Assembly (NCBI GenBank): GCA_030690415.1 | Contig: JAUYGZ010000015.1 | Coordinates: forward strand, 1 to 40,911 | Reading direction: 5' to 3' | Source of the DNA: a bacterium | GTDB lineage: Bacteria; Patescibacteriota; Gracilibacteria; JAUYGZ01 | DNA length: 40,911 bases | In this document: positions 14,205 to 23,523 of the stretch, in pieces | Layout of the letters: each line of letters starts with the position of its first letter | How positions within the stretch are numbered: the stretch's first letter is position 1 | Translations under genes and position numbers: made by a program | Notes under the pieces: model-generated | Database searches by the model: none | What the model was told of the DNA's origin: nothing | What the model saw: the letters and a program-made list of their open reading frames with translations, nothing else

Positions 14205-15476
14205 ATGAAATCCTTCACCGAAGCCAAACTCGACAATGGGCTACAAATCATCACTACATCAATACCATCAGATAGCATCACTCTTCTGGTTCTCGTCGGT
14301 GCAGGGTCTAGGTACGAGGAAAAATCAATCAACGGGATCTCACACTTTATCGAACACATGTTCTTCAAGGGAGCCAGTCGCTACAAAAACACGAAAGAAG
14401 TGTCCGAAGCAATCGATAGTGTAGGCGGACAATTCAATGCCTTTACCGGAAAAGAGTACGCCGGCTATTACGTCAAACTCGCTAAAGAAAGCAAGGAAGT
14501 CGCCTTCGATGTGATCTCTGACATGCTCATCAACCCTACTTTCGATCCGGCAGAAATCGAGAAGGAACGAGGAGTCATTATGGAAGAGCTCAACATGTAC
14601 CAGGACACCCCCATGTATCAGATCGGATGGGATTTCGAAAAGCTCCTCTTCGGCTCGCAGCCCATGGGCTGGGACCAGATCGGGACAAAAGAACTGATCA
14701 ATTCAGTAACGAAAGAACAGTTCATGCAGTACCATGACCAGCTCTACAGCTCAACTAATTCCGTCATCTCCGTTGCCGGAAACATTGATCATGATGAGAT
14801 TATGGACCAGATCAATCGATATTTTCAATTCAACATTACTGAAAAGAAGCGCGAATGGGCAGCGTTCGAAGGTTATTCCACAGACAAAAAAGTCATCATG
14901 CAGACCAAAAAAACAGAGCAAGCCCATTTGGTTATCGGCTTTCCGGGGTATAAAACGACACACCCTGACTTCTTTGCGGAAAAACTTCTTTCAATAGTCC
15001 TCGGGGGGAATATGAGCTCGCGCATGTTCCTCAATGTCAGGGAGGCACAAGGGCTCTGTTATTACATTAGTTCTACTGTAGACGATTACAGCGATTGCGG
15101 TCACTTCTCAACAAGTGCCGGGGTAGACGTCAATCGCATCGATCAGGCCGTCACATCAATCGTCAAAGAGTATAAGGACCTTCGAGACAATCCGATGATC
15201 GAAGCAAAAGAACTCGAAAAAGCAAAGTCATACCTCTACGGGAAACTTGTCATCAATCTGGAGGACTCACAGGAAGTAGCTCATTTAGTCGGAAAACAAG
15301 CCTTGTTGCAAGAAGGGGTAAAGACCCTCGATATGATTCACGAGCTCATCAAAAAAGTCAGCCTGGAAGATGTGGCAAGAGTCGCAAGCGACATCATGAG
15401 GCCTGAAAAAATGAAACTGGCCTACATAGGACCGGAAAGAACAGAAGAAAGCTTCACATCACTGATGGACTTTTAA
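14205..15476 (+). CDS. M16 family zinc peptidase (processing peptidase-like)
   Basis: The inverted zinc motif HFIEH is at 47-51 with the distal glutamate in GVIMEELN (127/128), so the active site is intact. The C-terminal half has the R/Y-type substrate-binding region around GLCYYISSTVDDYSDCGHFS. At 423 residues it is a single M16B-type subunit, which would work as a homodimer or with another subunit. The 9-bp repeat tract replaces a normal ribosome-binding site. Substrate is unknown; homologues degrade or process peptides. Confidence 0.9.
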   Translation: MKSFTEAKLDNGLQIITTSIPSDSITLLVLVGAGSRYEEKSINGISHFIEHMFFKGASRYKNTKEVSEAIDSVGGQFNAFTGKEYAGYYVKLAKESKEVAFDVISDMLINPTFDPAEIEKERGVIMEELNMYQDTPMYQIGWDFEKLLFGSQPMGWDQIGTKELINSVTKEQFMQYHDQLYSSTNSVISVAGNIDHDEIMDQINRYFQFNITEKKREWAAFEGYSTDKKVIMQTKKTEQAHLVIGFPGYKTTHPDFFAEKLLSIVLGGNMSSRMFLNVREAQGLCYYISSTVDDYSDCGHFSTSAGVDVNRIDQAVTSIVKEYKDLRDNPMIEAKELEKAKSYLYGKLVINLEDSQEVAHLVGKQALLQEGVKTLDMIHELIKKVSLEDVARVASDIMRPEKMKLAYIGPERTEESFTSLMDF

Positions 15477-15524
15477 GAAAAGACATGGCAAACTTACAAT
15501 CCTACTTCTTGATCACTGTTTTTC

Positions 15525-18071
15525 ATGGAAGAAGAAAGTGATGATTTCGAATCACCCGATAAAGTTCCTCAACAGACTGATATCGGTGATCCAATAGAAC
15601 CCCCTGAAAATATATCCCCCCAACTCGAACCAATCAGTACTGAAGTTGGTCAGATGGTGACAGATGCTATGTCAAACGGCATGGATTCAGACCATTTCAT
15701 GGACATACTTGCTGAAAAAATAAAACACACAATAATCTCACCTGAGTTCGCGCTTCAGCATCTTGAGCGGAAAGAATTTCAGAGAGAATGGCTTAAAATA
15801 ATCAGAGAGGAAAAAACGGGAGACCTGTCAAACTGGTCTGAAAACTTTCGTGAATCGACACTTGTGCAAACAACACTCAGTGAAAAATTCGAACAATACG
15901 AGCAGGAGCACGACAAGGCCATGCACATGAAATTTTCTACCGAACTCAAAGAAGAAATAAGGCTGGGTAAAATCCCACCAGAGATGGCAGAAAAACATCT
16001 GGATGGAGAAGCCTTTCAGAAGGAGTACTTTGAACTGATCCTAAAGGAGGCAAGCCCCGAGTTGAAGGCAGAATTAGGTGAGCATGAGGATCTCGAAAAA
16101 TCATTATTCGGACATTCAAGCGTACAGGAATCACTTAGGGGGAAATTCAAGGATTATGAAAGAGCACATGACGAGGCCATGGAGAAAAAATTTACGGCCG
16201 AGCTAAAAGAAAAAATAGAGCAGGGCAAAATCCCACCAGAGATGGCAGAAAAACATCTGGAGGGAGAAGCCTTTCAGAAGGAGTACTTTGAACTGATCCT
16301 AAAGGAGGCAAGCCCCGAGCTGAAGGCAGAATTGGGAGAGCATGAGGATCTCAGAAAAAAACTCTCAGAAAACAGCCAAGTCAAAGACGCTCTTGGGAAG
16401 AAATTTAACGATTACGAAGAGTCACATGAGAAAAGCATGGAAACACGGTTTTCCATAGAATTATCAAAAAAAATCAACAAGAAAAAAATCTCGCCTGAGG
16501 ACATCAGGAAACACTTCAGCGAAGAACAATTTTCAAAACACATCTTCAAAATAGTTTTGACTGATATTTCACCCCTGCTCAAAGAAGAACTGAACGAGCA
16601 CCAGAATCTAAAAATGCACTTGTTTGAGGCCGAGCTAGTCAAAGGGGAGCTCTTGAAGAAATATGAAAATTATAAAACCGAACATGCGGCCTTTGAACAG
16701 AAAACCATAACAACCGGGCAGACAGAAATACGAGGACAACTCGCGATTAGTTCGGAAGACATCGACAATGACAACTTTCACAATAAAGAAGCATTCCGAA
16801 AGACCATGCTTACACGAATCATCATGGTCATAGAGAAAGCTCCAGAAGACCTTCGTGCACAGCTCTTGGCATATGCAGAAGATCAAATCGTGAAATCGCA
16901 CCAAATCTGGGAAAATCGCCATATGAACTACCACAAACAGGTCATTCGGGAGATGGAAGGAGAACTTGACCAGAAGTTGGTCCTTTCGGAAGAAGACATC
17001 AGGGACAACCGATTCCACGATCAGGGGAACTTCCGCGAACAAATGGGTTTTCGCTGCACCGAAGTCGTGAACAATCTTCCGGAAGATCTGAGAAGCCAGA
17101 CCATAGTCCTGATTGATAGGAAAATCGCGACACTCTATGAGCAGTGGCACATACAGCATGAAAACTTTCATAAAAACACTCTCAATAATGCCCAGGAAGA
17201 GGTGGACGAAGTACTCATCCTGAACCCAAACGACGAAGATGACGACCGCTTCCACGACAAAGGCACCTTCGAAAAGACCATGAGGCTACGCCTTTCATCG
17301 GTCATGGTCCAGGTCCCCGAAGACCTCAGGAGTGGGATTGAATCATATGCGAATACTCAAATCCGTAGCCTATACCAAGAATGGAAGAAGCGCCACGAGA
17401 GCTATCACGATAGAATACTCCGAAGCGCCAGGATTGAGCTGTCAAATGCTCTCGTCTTCAGGCGGGAGGACAAAGAAGATGACCGTTTTCACCACCAGGG
17501 AAAATTTCGTGAAGCCCTGCTCGAAAGAACAATCGAAATCATGGTCAAAGCGCCGGAAGATCTTCGAAACCAGCTGGAATTATCCACCGAGGAGAAAATC
17601 AGGGAACTCTATGATAAATGGCAGAAGGAGCACGAAACATACCATGTCAGGACTCTCCAGGAAGCACGTCGGGAAATCAGCAGAGAGCTCATACTAACAG
17701 CCCATGACAGGGAAAATGAGGATTTCGAAAACCAAAATCTCTTCAAACAACATATGCGGAACAGGGTAGCCGGAATTATGAACCGTCTTCCAGACGACCT
17801 GAAAAAAGACATGGATTTTTATCTGGAAGAGAAGCTCGAAGGACTCTATGAAGAATGGAGGCTCGAAAAATTCATTCTCTCTACCCGGGAACCAAGTCGA
17901 AAAATGGAGCCAAAGGAAAAGACTGAAAAAACCGTTGATCAACTGAGCTCTCTCTATGAGGCTGCAGCTTTGGTCCATGGGAAAGAAGCTCTGGACGGCT
18001 GCTTCATTGCCCGTCGCTCAGGCTCCTCAGGAGGGATCTCAAGGCACAGTTCAACCCCTTTCTTCTCATGA
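15525..18071 (+). CDS. Large unrecognised protein made of two families of tandem helical repeats
   Basis: I do not recognise this 848-residue protein. After an acidic N-terminus it contains about four 86-residue units (roughly residues 55-395) with the core GKIPPEMAEKHLxGEAFQKE, FELILKEASPELKAELGEHE and KFxDYExxHDEAME. Then come five 79-residue units (roughly 396-785) with the core DDRFHDQGxF, APEDLRxQL and LYxxWxxxHExYHxxxL. Both types look helical and strongly charged. No signal peptide or membrane helix is visible. Repeats 2 and 3 of the first kind are nearly identical in DNA as well. The next gene starts inside its stop (ATGA, 4-bp overlap), so the two proteins probably act together. A scaffold or structural role is only a guess. 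Confidence 0.7.
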   Translation: MEEESDDFESPDKVPQQTDIGDPIEPPENISPQLEPISTEVGQMVTDAMSNGMDSDHFMDILAEKIKHTIISPEFALQHLERKEFQREWLKIIREEKTGDLSNWSENFRESTLVQTTLSEKFEQYEQEHDKAMHMKFSTELKEEIRLGKIPPEMAEKHLDGEAFQKEYFELILKEASPELKAELGEHEDLEKSLFGHSSVQESLRGKFKDYERAHDEAMEKKFTAELKEKIEQGKIPPEMAEKHLEGEAFQKEYFELILKEASPELKAELGEHEDLRKKLSENSQVKDALGKKFNDYEESHEKSMETRFSIELSKKINKKKISPEDIRKHFSEEQFSKHIFKIVLTDISPLLKEELNEHQNLKMHLFEAELVKGELLKKYENYKTEHAAFEQKTITTGQTEIRGQLAISSEDIDNDNFHNKEAFRKTMLTRIIMVIEKAPEDLRAQLLAYAEDQIVKSHQIWENRHMNYHKQVIREMEGELDQKLVLSEEDIRDNRFHDQGNFREQMGFRCTEVVNNLPEDLRSQTIVLIDRKIATLYEQWHIQHENFHKNTLNNAQEEVDEVLILNPNDEDDDRFHDKGTFEKTMRLRLSSVMVQVPEDLRSGIESYANTQIRSLYQEWKKRHESYHDRILRSARIELSNALVFRREDKEDDRFHHQGKFREALLERTIEIMVKAPEDLRNQLELSTEEKIRELYDKWQKEHETYHVRTLQEARREISRELILTAHDRENEDFENQNLFKQHMRNRVAGIMNRLPDDLKKDMDFYLEEKLEGLYEEWRLEKFILSTREPSRKMEPKEKTEKTVDQLSSLYEAAALVHGKEALDGCFIARRSGSSGGISRHSSTPFFS
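15969..16319 (+). repeat. Near-identical 93-bp direct repeats within the repeat-protein gene
   Basis: Positions 15969-16061 and 16227-16319 (offset 258 bp, exactly 86 codons) differ at a single base, while the flanking parts of the same protein units have diverged. This patchy identity suggests recent gene conversion or unequal crossing-over. Confidence 0.88.
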
Positions 18072-19309
18072 TGACAGCAATGATCAACCCAAGTGATTTC
18101 AGGAAACTCAGCACGAGTCTTCAGGGAAGCGTCACACCCCCACATGAGATGCTTCAGACTCTCCTGGGCACACACCAGAGACAGCTCAGGGCCCTTCAGA
18201 TTAAACGTCTCTCTCCTGAGGTCTGGAAAGAATTTACAAGAGGGCTCAAAAGGATTCAGATAGTCCCTCAGAATCTCTTCACTAAAGTCAAACCAGGAGA
18301 ACAGGATGAGGGGGTCGGAGAGGAACCTGAGGAAACCGAGGTGGAAGTGACAACTAGCGAATTTGAAGAATCAAGCAGAGAAGAAGCTAAGCAGCCGACG
18401 GAAGAAAATTCAGACAATCAGATCGAATCAGAGGATCAGGGCCCAGAAGCATTGGAAAGCGAAACAGAAGAACCAGAACTCATCGCCGAAACTCAAGAAG
18501 CAGAGAACATTGAAGAGATTACGGGTGAGGATGAGGAAGTAGGCTTCCATGAAAAGGAAGAAGTCCCTGTAGAGCCCGAAACAGCTTATCAGGAAGAAGA
18601 AGAAGAAAATTTACTACTCGAGGAAACAGATCAGGAGGAGGAACAGGATTTTGAAATGAAAAGAAAGTCCGAGGGAGATCCTGAATCACAGATCATTGAA
18701 ACACTCCTAGCAAACTTCCGAGAACTCGAAATCATCGATGTACCGCATCAAATAAAGCCCGATCTGGACTGGCTCAGGGATGAGCTCAGCAAATATATCG
18801 TGATTGGGGCACGATTCCAACCAACAAAGCAATTCTCTAAGCCTGAGAAGGAAGCAGGTAAACAGACACCTTTTCCCGAAGTACCATCCGATGCAGAGGA
18901 GCGAGATTCTAGGACAAGAGAGCAGCTTCAGGATAATTCACAGCTTACTCGATTGGGAGACCTGCTGAATCAACTGATCAAGGTTATCCAAAAACCTCGG
19001 AAAAAACCGTTGGGAATCGAATTGAGCATCGAACAAGAGGTTCTCGACCAATTTATCACACACCCTGAAAAAATTCATCAGGAACTCCTCCAACACTACC
19101 TGGAATACGGCTATCGTAAAAAAGGCCTCCATCGATTGAGTTTTTCCGTGGAACGCCGGATTCAGACAGGGCTTGCCCTTATCTTCAGCATCCACGGAAA
19201 AGAACGAAATACTCTCTGTATGGCCACTATCTGGTGTGAATTGCAAGCAAGCACACAGGCTGCAGATTCTACAGAAAAGAAAAGAGCATCAGGATCTCTT
19301 TTCGCCTGA
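18068..19309 (+). CDS. Unrecognised protein with long acidic central region
   Basis: No family is recognised for this 413-residue protein. Residues 1-75 form a basic, helical N-terminal part (LQTLLGTHQRQLRALQIKRL). Residues about 78-205 are a low-complexity acidic linker dominated by E, Q and S. A conserved-looking C-terminal part from about 215 on contains helices and a stretch LSFSVERRIQTGLALIFSIHG resembling beta strands, with cysteines in LCMATIWCEL. There is no signal peptide or membrane segment. It overlaps the upstream repeat-protein gene by 4 bp and precedes ndk, which has its own -10 box. Confidence 0.65.
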   Translation: MMTAMINPSDFRKLSTSLQGSVTPPHEMLQTLLGTHQRQLRALQIKRLSPEVWKEFTRGLKRIQIVPQNLFTKVKPGEQDEGVGEEPEETEVEVTTSEFEESSREEAKQPTEENSDNQIESEDQGPEALESETEEPELIAETQEAENIEEITGEDEEVGFHEKEEVPVEPETAYQEEEEENLLLEETDQEEEQDFEMKRKSEGDPESQIIETLLANFRELEIIDVPHQIKPDLDWLRDELSKYIVIGARFQPTKQFSKPEKEAGKQTPFPEVPSDAEERDSRTREQLQDNSQLTRLGDLLNQLIKVIQKPRKKPLGIELSIEQEVLDQFITHPEKIHQELLQHYLEYGYRKKGLHRLSFSVERRIQTGLALIFSIHGKERNTLCMATIWCELQASTQAADSTEKKRASGSLFA

Positions 19310-19321
19310 CAAAATCCAGGA

Positions 19322-19327
19322 TATAAT
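19322..19327 (+). promoter_or_regulatory. -10 box upstream of ndk
   Basis: A perfect TATAAT lies 34 bp before the ATG at 19361, immediately after the end of the acidic-protein gene. No good -35 is seen at the normal distance. Confidence 0.4.
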
Positions 19328-19360
19328 TCCGATACATTGAATCTAACCCTCACTGAATCT

Positions 19361-19831
19361 ATGATGCAACGAACTCTCATTATCCTCAAACCGGATACTG
19401 TCCAAAGGGGACTCGTCGGCGAAGTCGTGAGTCGCTTCGAAAGAAAGGGACTTAAACTAGTCGCAAATAAAATGACTCTACTCACCGGTGACATTTTGAA
19501 AGAACACTATGCGCATCTCGTCGATAAGCCATTTTTCCCAGGGATTGAATCCTTCATGAAGTGCTCACCGGTAATCCTCCAAATTTGGGAGGGTTTCGGT
19601 GCCATTGACGTTGTCAGGACAATGTGTGGAGTGACAAACTCCCGTGAAGCCTCACCGGGAACCATCCGCGGTGACCTCTCGTCCTCATATGGGTCGAATA
19701 TCATTCACGCATCCGATTCACCCGAAAACGCTGAGGCAGAAGTGAAACGCTTCTTCAGTGATGAAGAGGTCTTTGACTACAAAAAAGTTATCGACCAATA
19801 CAGCTATTCAGACGACGAAAAGACTCATTAG
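19361..19831 (+). CDS. ndk: Nucleoside diphosphate kinase
   Basis: Transfers the gamma phosphate of ATP to nucleoside diphosphates through a phosphohistidine. The family start TLIILKPDTVQRGLVGEV and the active-site segment SNIIHASDSPENAEAE with catalytic H116 are clear; the usual HGSDS is HASDS here. The ATG at 19361 (or the next codon, 19364) gives about 156 residues, slightly longer than the usual 140-150 because of a tail rich in D, S and E. An upstream in-frame ATG at 19337 adds eight residues without homology. The TAG stop shares TTAG with the convergent gene. Confidence 0.95.
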   Translation: MMQRTLIILKPDTVQRGLVGEVVSRFERKGLKLVANKMTLLTGDILKEHYAHLVDKPFFPGIESFMKCSPVILQIWEGFGAIDVVRTMCGVTNSREASPGTIRGDLSSSYGSNIIHASDSPENAEAEVKRFFSDEEVFDYKKVIDQYSYSDDEKTH

Positions 19832-20376
19832 CAGCAGACAACACGATCAACCAGAACATCATGCTCATCCTTTGGGAGGGCATTTTTTATCTGCTCACGA
19901 AAACAAATGCCTACAGAAACACCCTTAAAGCCAGAAAGGAGTCGGTCATAAAAACCACCACCTCGCCCCAGTCGAAGACCAGAATGAGTGAAGGCAAGAC
20001 CGGGAACAAAGATAAGATCAATCTGATCGACCTTAAACAGCTCGCCCTGAGCAGGGTGAAAAAGACCACGAGAGCTCGTGACAAGGCGAGAGCTGGGAGT
20101 CCATTCGCGGAATTGGATCACCGTGCCCGATAGGTGCCCCTGGTGTTCTGGGACAAACACTCGGATCCCATAAGTCCAGCAATGACGGGCAAGAAAGGTA
20201 GTATCAGGTTCGTCGGGAAGCGAAATAAAAAGTGATATTGTTTGTACATTTTGTAATATTGTTAAAGAGAGAAGCATATCCAAAAGTTCCTGAGATCTTT
20301 TATCACGATGTGAGATCCTCAGTAGAACTGCCTTCAACTCTTGTCGTAAGACATTTTTTTCCAGAACGGAATCCAT
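19828..20376 (-). CDS. 5-formyltetrahydrofolate cyclo-ligase
   Basis: Converts 5-formyl-THF to 5,10-methenyl-THF with ATP. The C-terminal signature DLIFVPGLAFTHSGLRLGRGGGFYDRLL is diagnostic in two parts: VPGLAF and RLGRGGGFYDR. The N-terminal basic helix and the LPDEPDTTFL segment, counterpart of the usual PxExDT motif, are also present. At 182 residues it is of normal size. It follows dnaX after 2 bp and is the last gene of a long minus-strand run. Confidence 0.93.
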   Translation of the reverse strand: MDSVLEKNVLRQELKAVLLRISHRDKRSQELLDMLLSLTILQNVQTISLFISLPDEPDTTFLARHCWTYGIRVFVPEHQGHLSGTVIQFREWTPSSRLVTSSRGLFHPAQGELFKVDQIDLIFVPGLAFTHSGLRLGRGGGFYDRLLSGFKGVSVGICFREQIKNALPKDEHDVLVDRVVCC

Positions 20377-20378
20377 AA

Positions 20379-21827
20379 CTAAAACACTGATTTAAGATCC
20401 TGAGAACGAATCCCTGGGGAAAGCATCCTGTCCAAAGGAGATAATTCTTGAGGTCGAACAACAAAGTGAAGCGAAACGTCCTGACCAAACTGTCCCTGAG
20501 CTGCCTCCATCAGCTGTGACAAGAGTTCCTTCTGTTTCATTTTATTGACCTCAAAGGCGGAACGAGGCTGAATAGTAAGTTGCTGGTCTGAAAAGCTGAG
20601 CTGAGAATACCTGAGCAGAGTCCTCAGTGGAACATGCTGAACAGCATTCAAAAGAGCGTCACGATCGAAGCCGGGGTCACTCTGAGGCAACAATTCATTG
20701 GCATCCTGAGACTGTGCAGGATCCATACCGTGAGGGATTCCTTGAATAGATCCCTGTACAGGGGAGGTTCCTAAAGCCTCAAAAGAAGCGAGAGCAGCGG
20801 TCGAAGTATCCGAGGGGATGGCTGAAGAAAAAGAAAGTGCCTTCAAAACGGCCATTTCAAGAGGGAGCTGAGGGATAATAGGATTGCGAAGCTGATCAAG
20901 AGCATCGTAGAAGACCGCTACCCAATCCAAAAGGAGTCGACAATTCTTGGGATCCTTCAAAAGTCTCAAGCGCAGTTGCTCCAGAAGCGACTGGCAAAAC
21001 TGAGAAAGATCGGCACCCTGCTGGTACAGTTCTTCAACCATATCTAAAGCTTGAGCTGAATCATCGTGAAAGAGGTAATCTAAAAGCCGATGAACTGAGC
21101 TCTCATCCGAAAGCCCTAAAGTACTCATGACTTGCTGAGATGTAAGCTCAGGCATATCGATGACTTGTTCCAGGAGACTCAAAGCGTCGCGAAAGCTCCC
21201 ACGTGCATGCTCTGCCAATACTGCAAGCGCACCTTCATCCGGGTAAACCTTTTCGGCTCCACACACATCCTTCAGGTGAGCAATAACAAGCTGATCGTTC
21301 GCAAGGTGAAAATCAAAGCGCTGGCAGCGAGATTTGATGGTATCAAGTACCTTATGTGATTCAGTAGTGGCCAAAATGAAATGAACATAATCCGGAGGCT
21401 CCTCAATGATTTTCAGAAGAGCGTTAAACGCACTCTTGGAAAGCATGTGAACCTCGTCAATGATGTAAATCTTCTTCCTCGCCTGGGTCGGCATAAAACG
21501 AGCCTGCTCAACAAGCGCCCTAGCGTCATCGACCAATCCGTGGCTTGCGGCGTCAATTTCCACCAAATCAGTCAGGCGCTCCTCAAGAGCCGCTAAACAA
21601 ATCTCGCAAGTATTACAGGGCTCAAATCCATCAACAGGCGACAAACAATTGATCGCTCGTGAAAGAATACGAGCCGTAGAAGTCTTCCCTGTACCACGTG
21701 GACCAGTGAAGAGATAAGCATGTGAAACCCGATCCTTCAAAAGCGCACCCTGAAGCACCTCCCTGACATGATCCTGGCCCAGCAAGGACTGAAAATCTCG
21801 TGGACGATATTTCCGGTAAAGTGACAT
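20379..21827 (-). CDS. dnaX: DNA polymerase III subunit gamma/tau
   Basis: Clamp-loader ATPase of the replisome. From MSLYRKYRPRDF the protein shows Walker A GPRGTGKT (42-49), four zinc-binding cysteines (C61, C71, C74, C77), DEVH (124-127), sensor 1 LATTES and the SRC motif near 167. I use the ATG at 21827 because it starts exactly at the conserved MSLYRKYRP; an open upstream extension reaches 21887 without homology. At 482 residues it resembles a short tau; the C-terminal part from about 360 is degenerate, and no frameshift heptamer was identified. Confidence 0.96.
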   Translation of the reverse strand: MSLYRKYRPRDFQSLLGQDHVREVLQGALLKDRVSHAYLFTGPRGTGKTSTARILSRAINCLSPVDGFEPCNTCEICLAALEERLTDLVEIDAASHGLVDDARALVEQARFMPTQARKKIYIIDEVHMLSKSAFNALLKIIEEPPDYVHFILATTESHKVLDTIKSRCQRFDFHLANDQLVIAHLKDVCGAEKVYPDEGALAVLAEHARGSFRDALSLLEQVIDMPELTSQQVMSTLGLSDESSVHRLLDYLFHDDSAQALDMVEELYQQGADLSQFCQSLLEQLRLRLLKDPKNCRLLLDWVAVFYDALDQLRNPIIPQLPLEMAVLKALSFSSAIPSDTSTAALASFEALGTSPVQGSIQGIPHGMDPAQSQDANELLPQSDPGFDRDALLNAVQHVPLRTLLRYSQLSFSDQQLTIQPRSAFEVNKMKQKELLSQLMEAAQGQFGQDVSLHFVVRPQELSPLDRMLSPGIRSQDLKSVF

Positions 21828-21883
21828 GAAAGCGAAAAGGAGTACCTCCAAACTACTGCAGGGGAAGGAAGGAAACAAGGTAA

Positions 21884-23413
21884 TCATGCCTCCGCTCGGC
21901 GGTACTGGAGAGCTTCCAGGACATCACTCTCACCGATCTGACCTCGCCCCTCCAGATCTGCAATGGTACGAGAAACCTTGAGGACCCGATGATAGCCTCT
22001 CGCAGAAAGATGAAGACGATCTATAGCCTTATCAAGAATCGTACTGACTACTGAGCTAAGGGGACAAAACTCCTGAATAGCTTTAGCGGACATCTCTGTA
22101 TTTACCCTGATGGCACTGCCCTGAAAGCGGTCTAACTGAACCTGACGGGCAAAAAGAACCCTCTCACGAATATCAGTGCTTGATTCCAGGTAATCCGTAC
22201 CGTGAAAATCCCGATAAGGGACGGGAGAAACCGTACAGTAGAGATCGATCCGATCAAGGAGAGGTCCTGAAATCTTCTGCTGATATCGCCGAATCGACCC
22301 AGGAGAGCACTCACAAACCTTCTTTGCATTCGGGACCTGATAGTATCCACACGAGCAAGGATTCATAGCTCCACAGAGAAGAAACTGTGATGGGTAGGTC
22401 AGCGAACCCTGGGTACGGCTAATAGTAATTCGTTTGTCTTCCAAAGGCTGTCTCAGGAGCTCTAAAACACGAGGAGGGAACTCTGCCATTTCATCAAGAA
22501 AAAGGACTCCCCGATGGGCCAGAGTAATCTCCCCGGGCTTTGGGATCTGACCCCCTCCGACAATAGCCGCGCCGGAGGCTGTATGATGAACAACGCGAAA
22601 CGGACGCTCACGAATGAGAAAGTCATTTTCTGGGAGTAGTCCCGAAAGGGAATAAAGCTGGGTGACTTCCAAGGACTCCTCAATCGAAAGAGGAGGCAAA
22701 ATCCCCTGCAGAGCACGAGCCATCATGGTTTTACCGGAACCAGGAGCACCATTCAGAAGAATGTTGTGTCCTCCTGCGGCTGCAATCTCAAGAGCACGCT
22801 TAGCCTGAGCTTGTCCCCTAATGTCCGCGAAATCGATTAAAGAAGGCGTTGCCCGATCAAAATAGGACTTCAGATCTTCAATTCTGACCTGCTCAAGGTC
22901 GAGAGCTCCCTGAAGGTGATCTACCGCTTCATGAAGAGTTCGAATTCCATAAACTTCAATTCCATCGATCAACGCAGCTTCCTCGGCATTCTGGAGGGGG
23001 ACAAAAAAGCGCTTGAAACCCTGATTACGTGCAGCCGCTGCAAGTCCCAGGACTCCTGTGATAGGGCGTAAATCACCATCAAGAGAGAGCTCACCGAGGT
23101 AGATCGACTCCTGGAGGAGATCGAGCTTTAAACCATGACTGAGCGAGATCATGCCAAGGGCAATGGGCAAATCAAAGCAAGGACCGGATTTACGGACGTC
23201 GGCTGGCGCTAAGTTCACCACGACTCTCCCACGAGGATAATAAAGACCACTATTTTTAATTGCGGCACGCACCCGTTCACGACTCTCCTGAACAGCAGTA
23301 TCACCAAGGCCAACAATCACTGTACCCGGCTGACTCTTATAATGATCGACTTCAACTTTGACCAAGTCTGCCTCGAGTCCTCTTGCAGCAAGAGAATAAA
23401 ATGTTGTTTCCAT
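21884..23413 (-). CDS. comM: YifB/ComM family Mg-chelatase-like AAA+ ATPase
   Basis: The N-terminal part (YSLAARGLEADLVKVEVD, GLGDTAVQESRERVRAAI and NLAPADVRKSGP) is the Lon-like fold of the YifB family. It is followed by Walker A GAPGSGKTMMARAL, Walker B LFLDEMAEF and a cysteine-containing insert (CGAMNPCSCGYY...CECSPGSIRRYQQKISGPLLDRID). Family members such as ComM are helicases that aid branch migration in natural transformation. The ATG at 23413 gives 509 residues, the usual size; upstream extension to 23473 lacks homology. It is 56 bp upstream of dnaX. Confidence 0.93.
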   Translation of the reverse strand: METTFYSLAARGLEADLVKVEVDHYKSQPGTVIVGLGDTAVQESRERVRAAIKNSGLYYPRGRVVVNLAPADVRKSGPCFDLPIALGMISLSHGLKLDLLQESIYLGELSLDGDLRPITGVLGLAAAARNQGFKRFFVPLQNAEEAALIDGIEVYGIRTLHEAVDHLQGALDLEQVRIEDLKSYFDRATPSLIDFADIRGQAQAKRALEIAAAGGHNILLNGAPGSGKTMMARALQGILPPLSIEESLEVTQLYSLSGLLPENDFLIRERPFRVVHHTASGAAIVGGGQIPKPGEITLAHRGVLFLDEMAEFPPRVLELLRQPLEDKRITISRTQGSLTYPSQFLLCGAMNPCSCGYYQVPNAKKVCECSPGSIRRYQQKISGPLLDRIDLYCTVSPVPYRDFHGTDYLESSTDIRERVLFARQVQLDRFQGSAIRVNTEMSAKAIQEFCPLSSVVSTILDKAIDRLHLSARGYHRVLKVSRTIADLEGRGQIGESDVLEALQYRRAEA

Positions 23414-23474
23414 ATTCAGATATAAAAGTATATTCATATCCAATATATATGGACGGATGTATTCATCAAACATG

Positions 23475-23486
23475 ACGGCTAGCCGT
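23475..23486. promoter_or_regulatory. 12-bp palindrome between rseP and comM
   Basis: ACGGCTAGCCGT is a perfect palindrome in the 110-bp gap upstream of comM. The surrounding gap is AT-rich and contains a TATACT on the minus strand (23432-23427) that could be the comM -10. It may be an operator; no T-run follows, so a terminator is unlikely. Confidence 0.3.
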
Positions 23487-23523
23487 ATCCGACATTTTAT
23501 TTTATGGTGGTATTCAAAAATAA

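Noticed and set aside
14147-14368. Minus-strand frame with a FLAG-like DYKD peptide pattern upstream of the M16 gene
   Set aside because: The pattern is produced by reading the 9-bp tandem repeat on the other strand; there is no sign of a tag or vector.
16635-17255. 206-codon open frame on the minus strand inside the repeat-protein gene
   Set aside because: The plus-strand protein has clear periodic repeats in frame across the whole region, whereas the minus frame shows only low-complexity hydrophobic sequence.
21828-21887. N-terminal extension of dnaX beyond MSLYRKYRP
   Set aside because: The conserved DnaX start is at 21827, and the extension would run into the comM end without homology.
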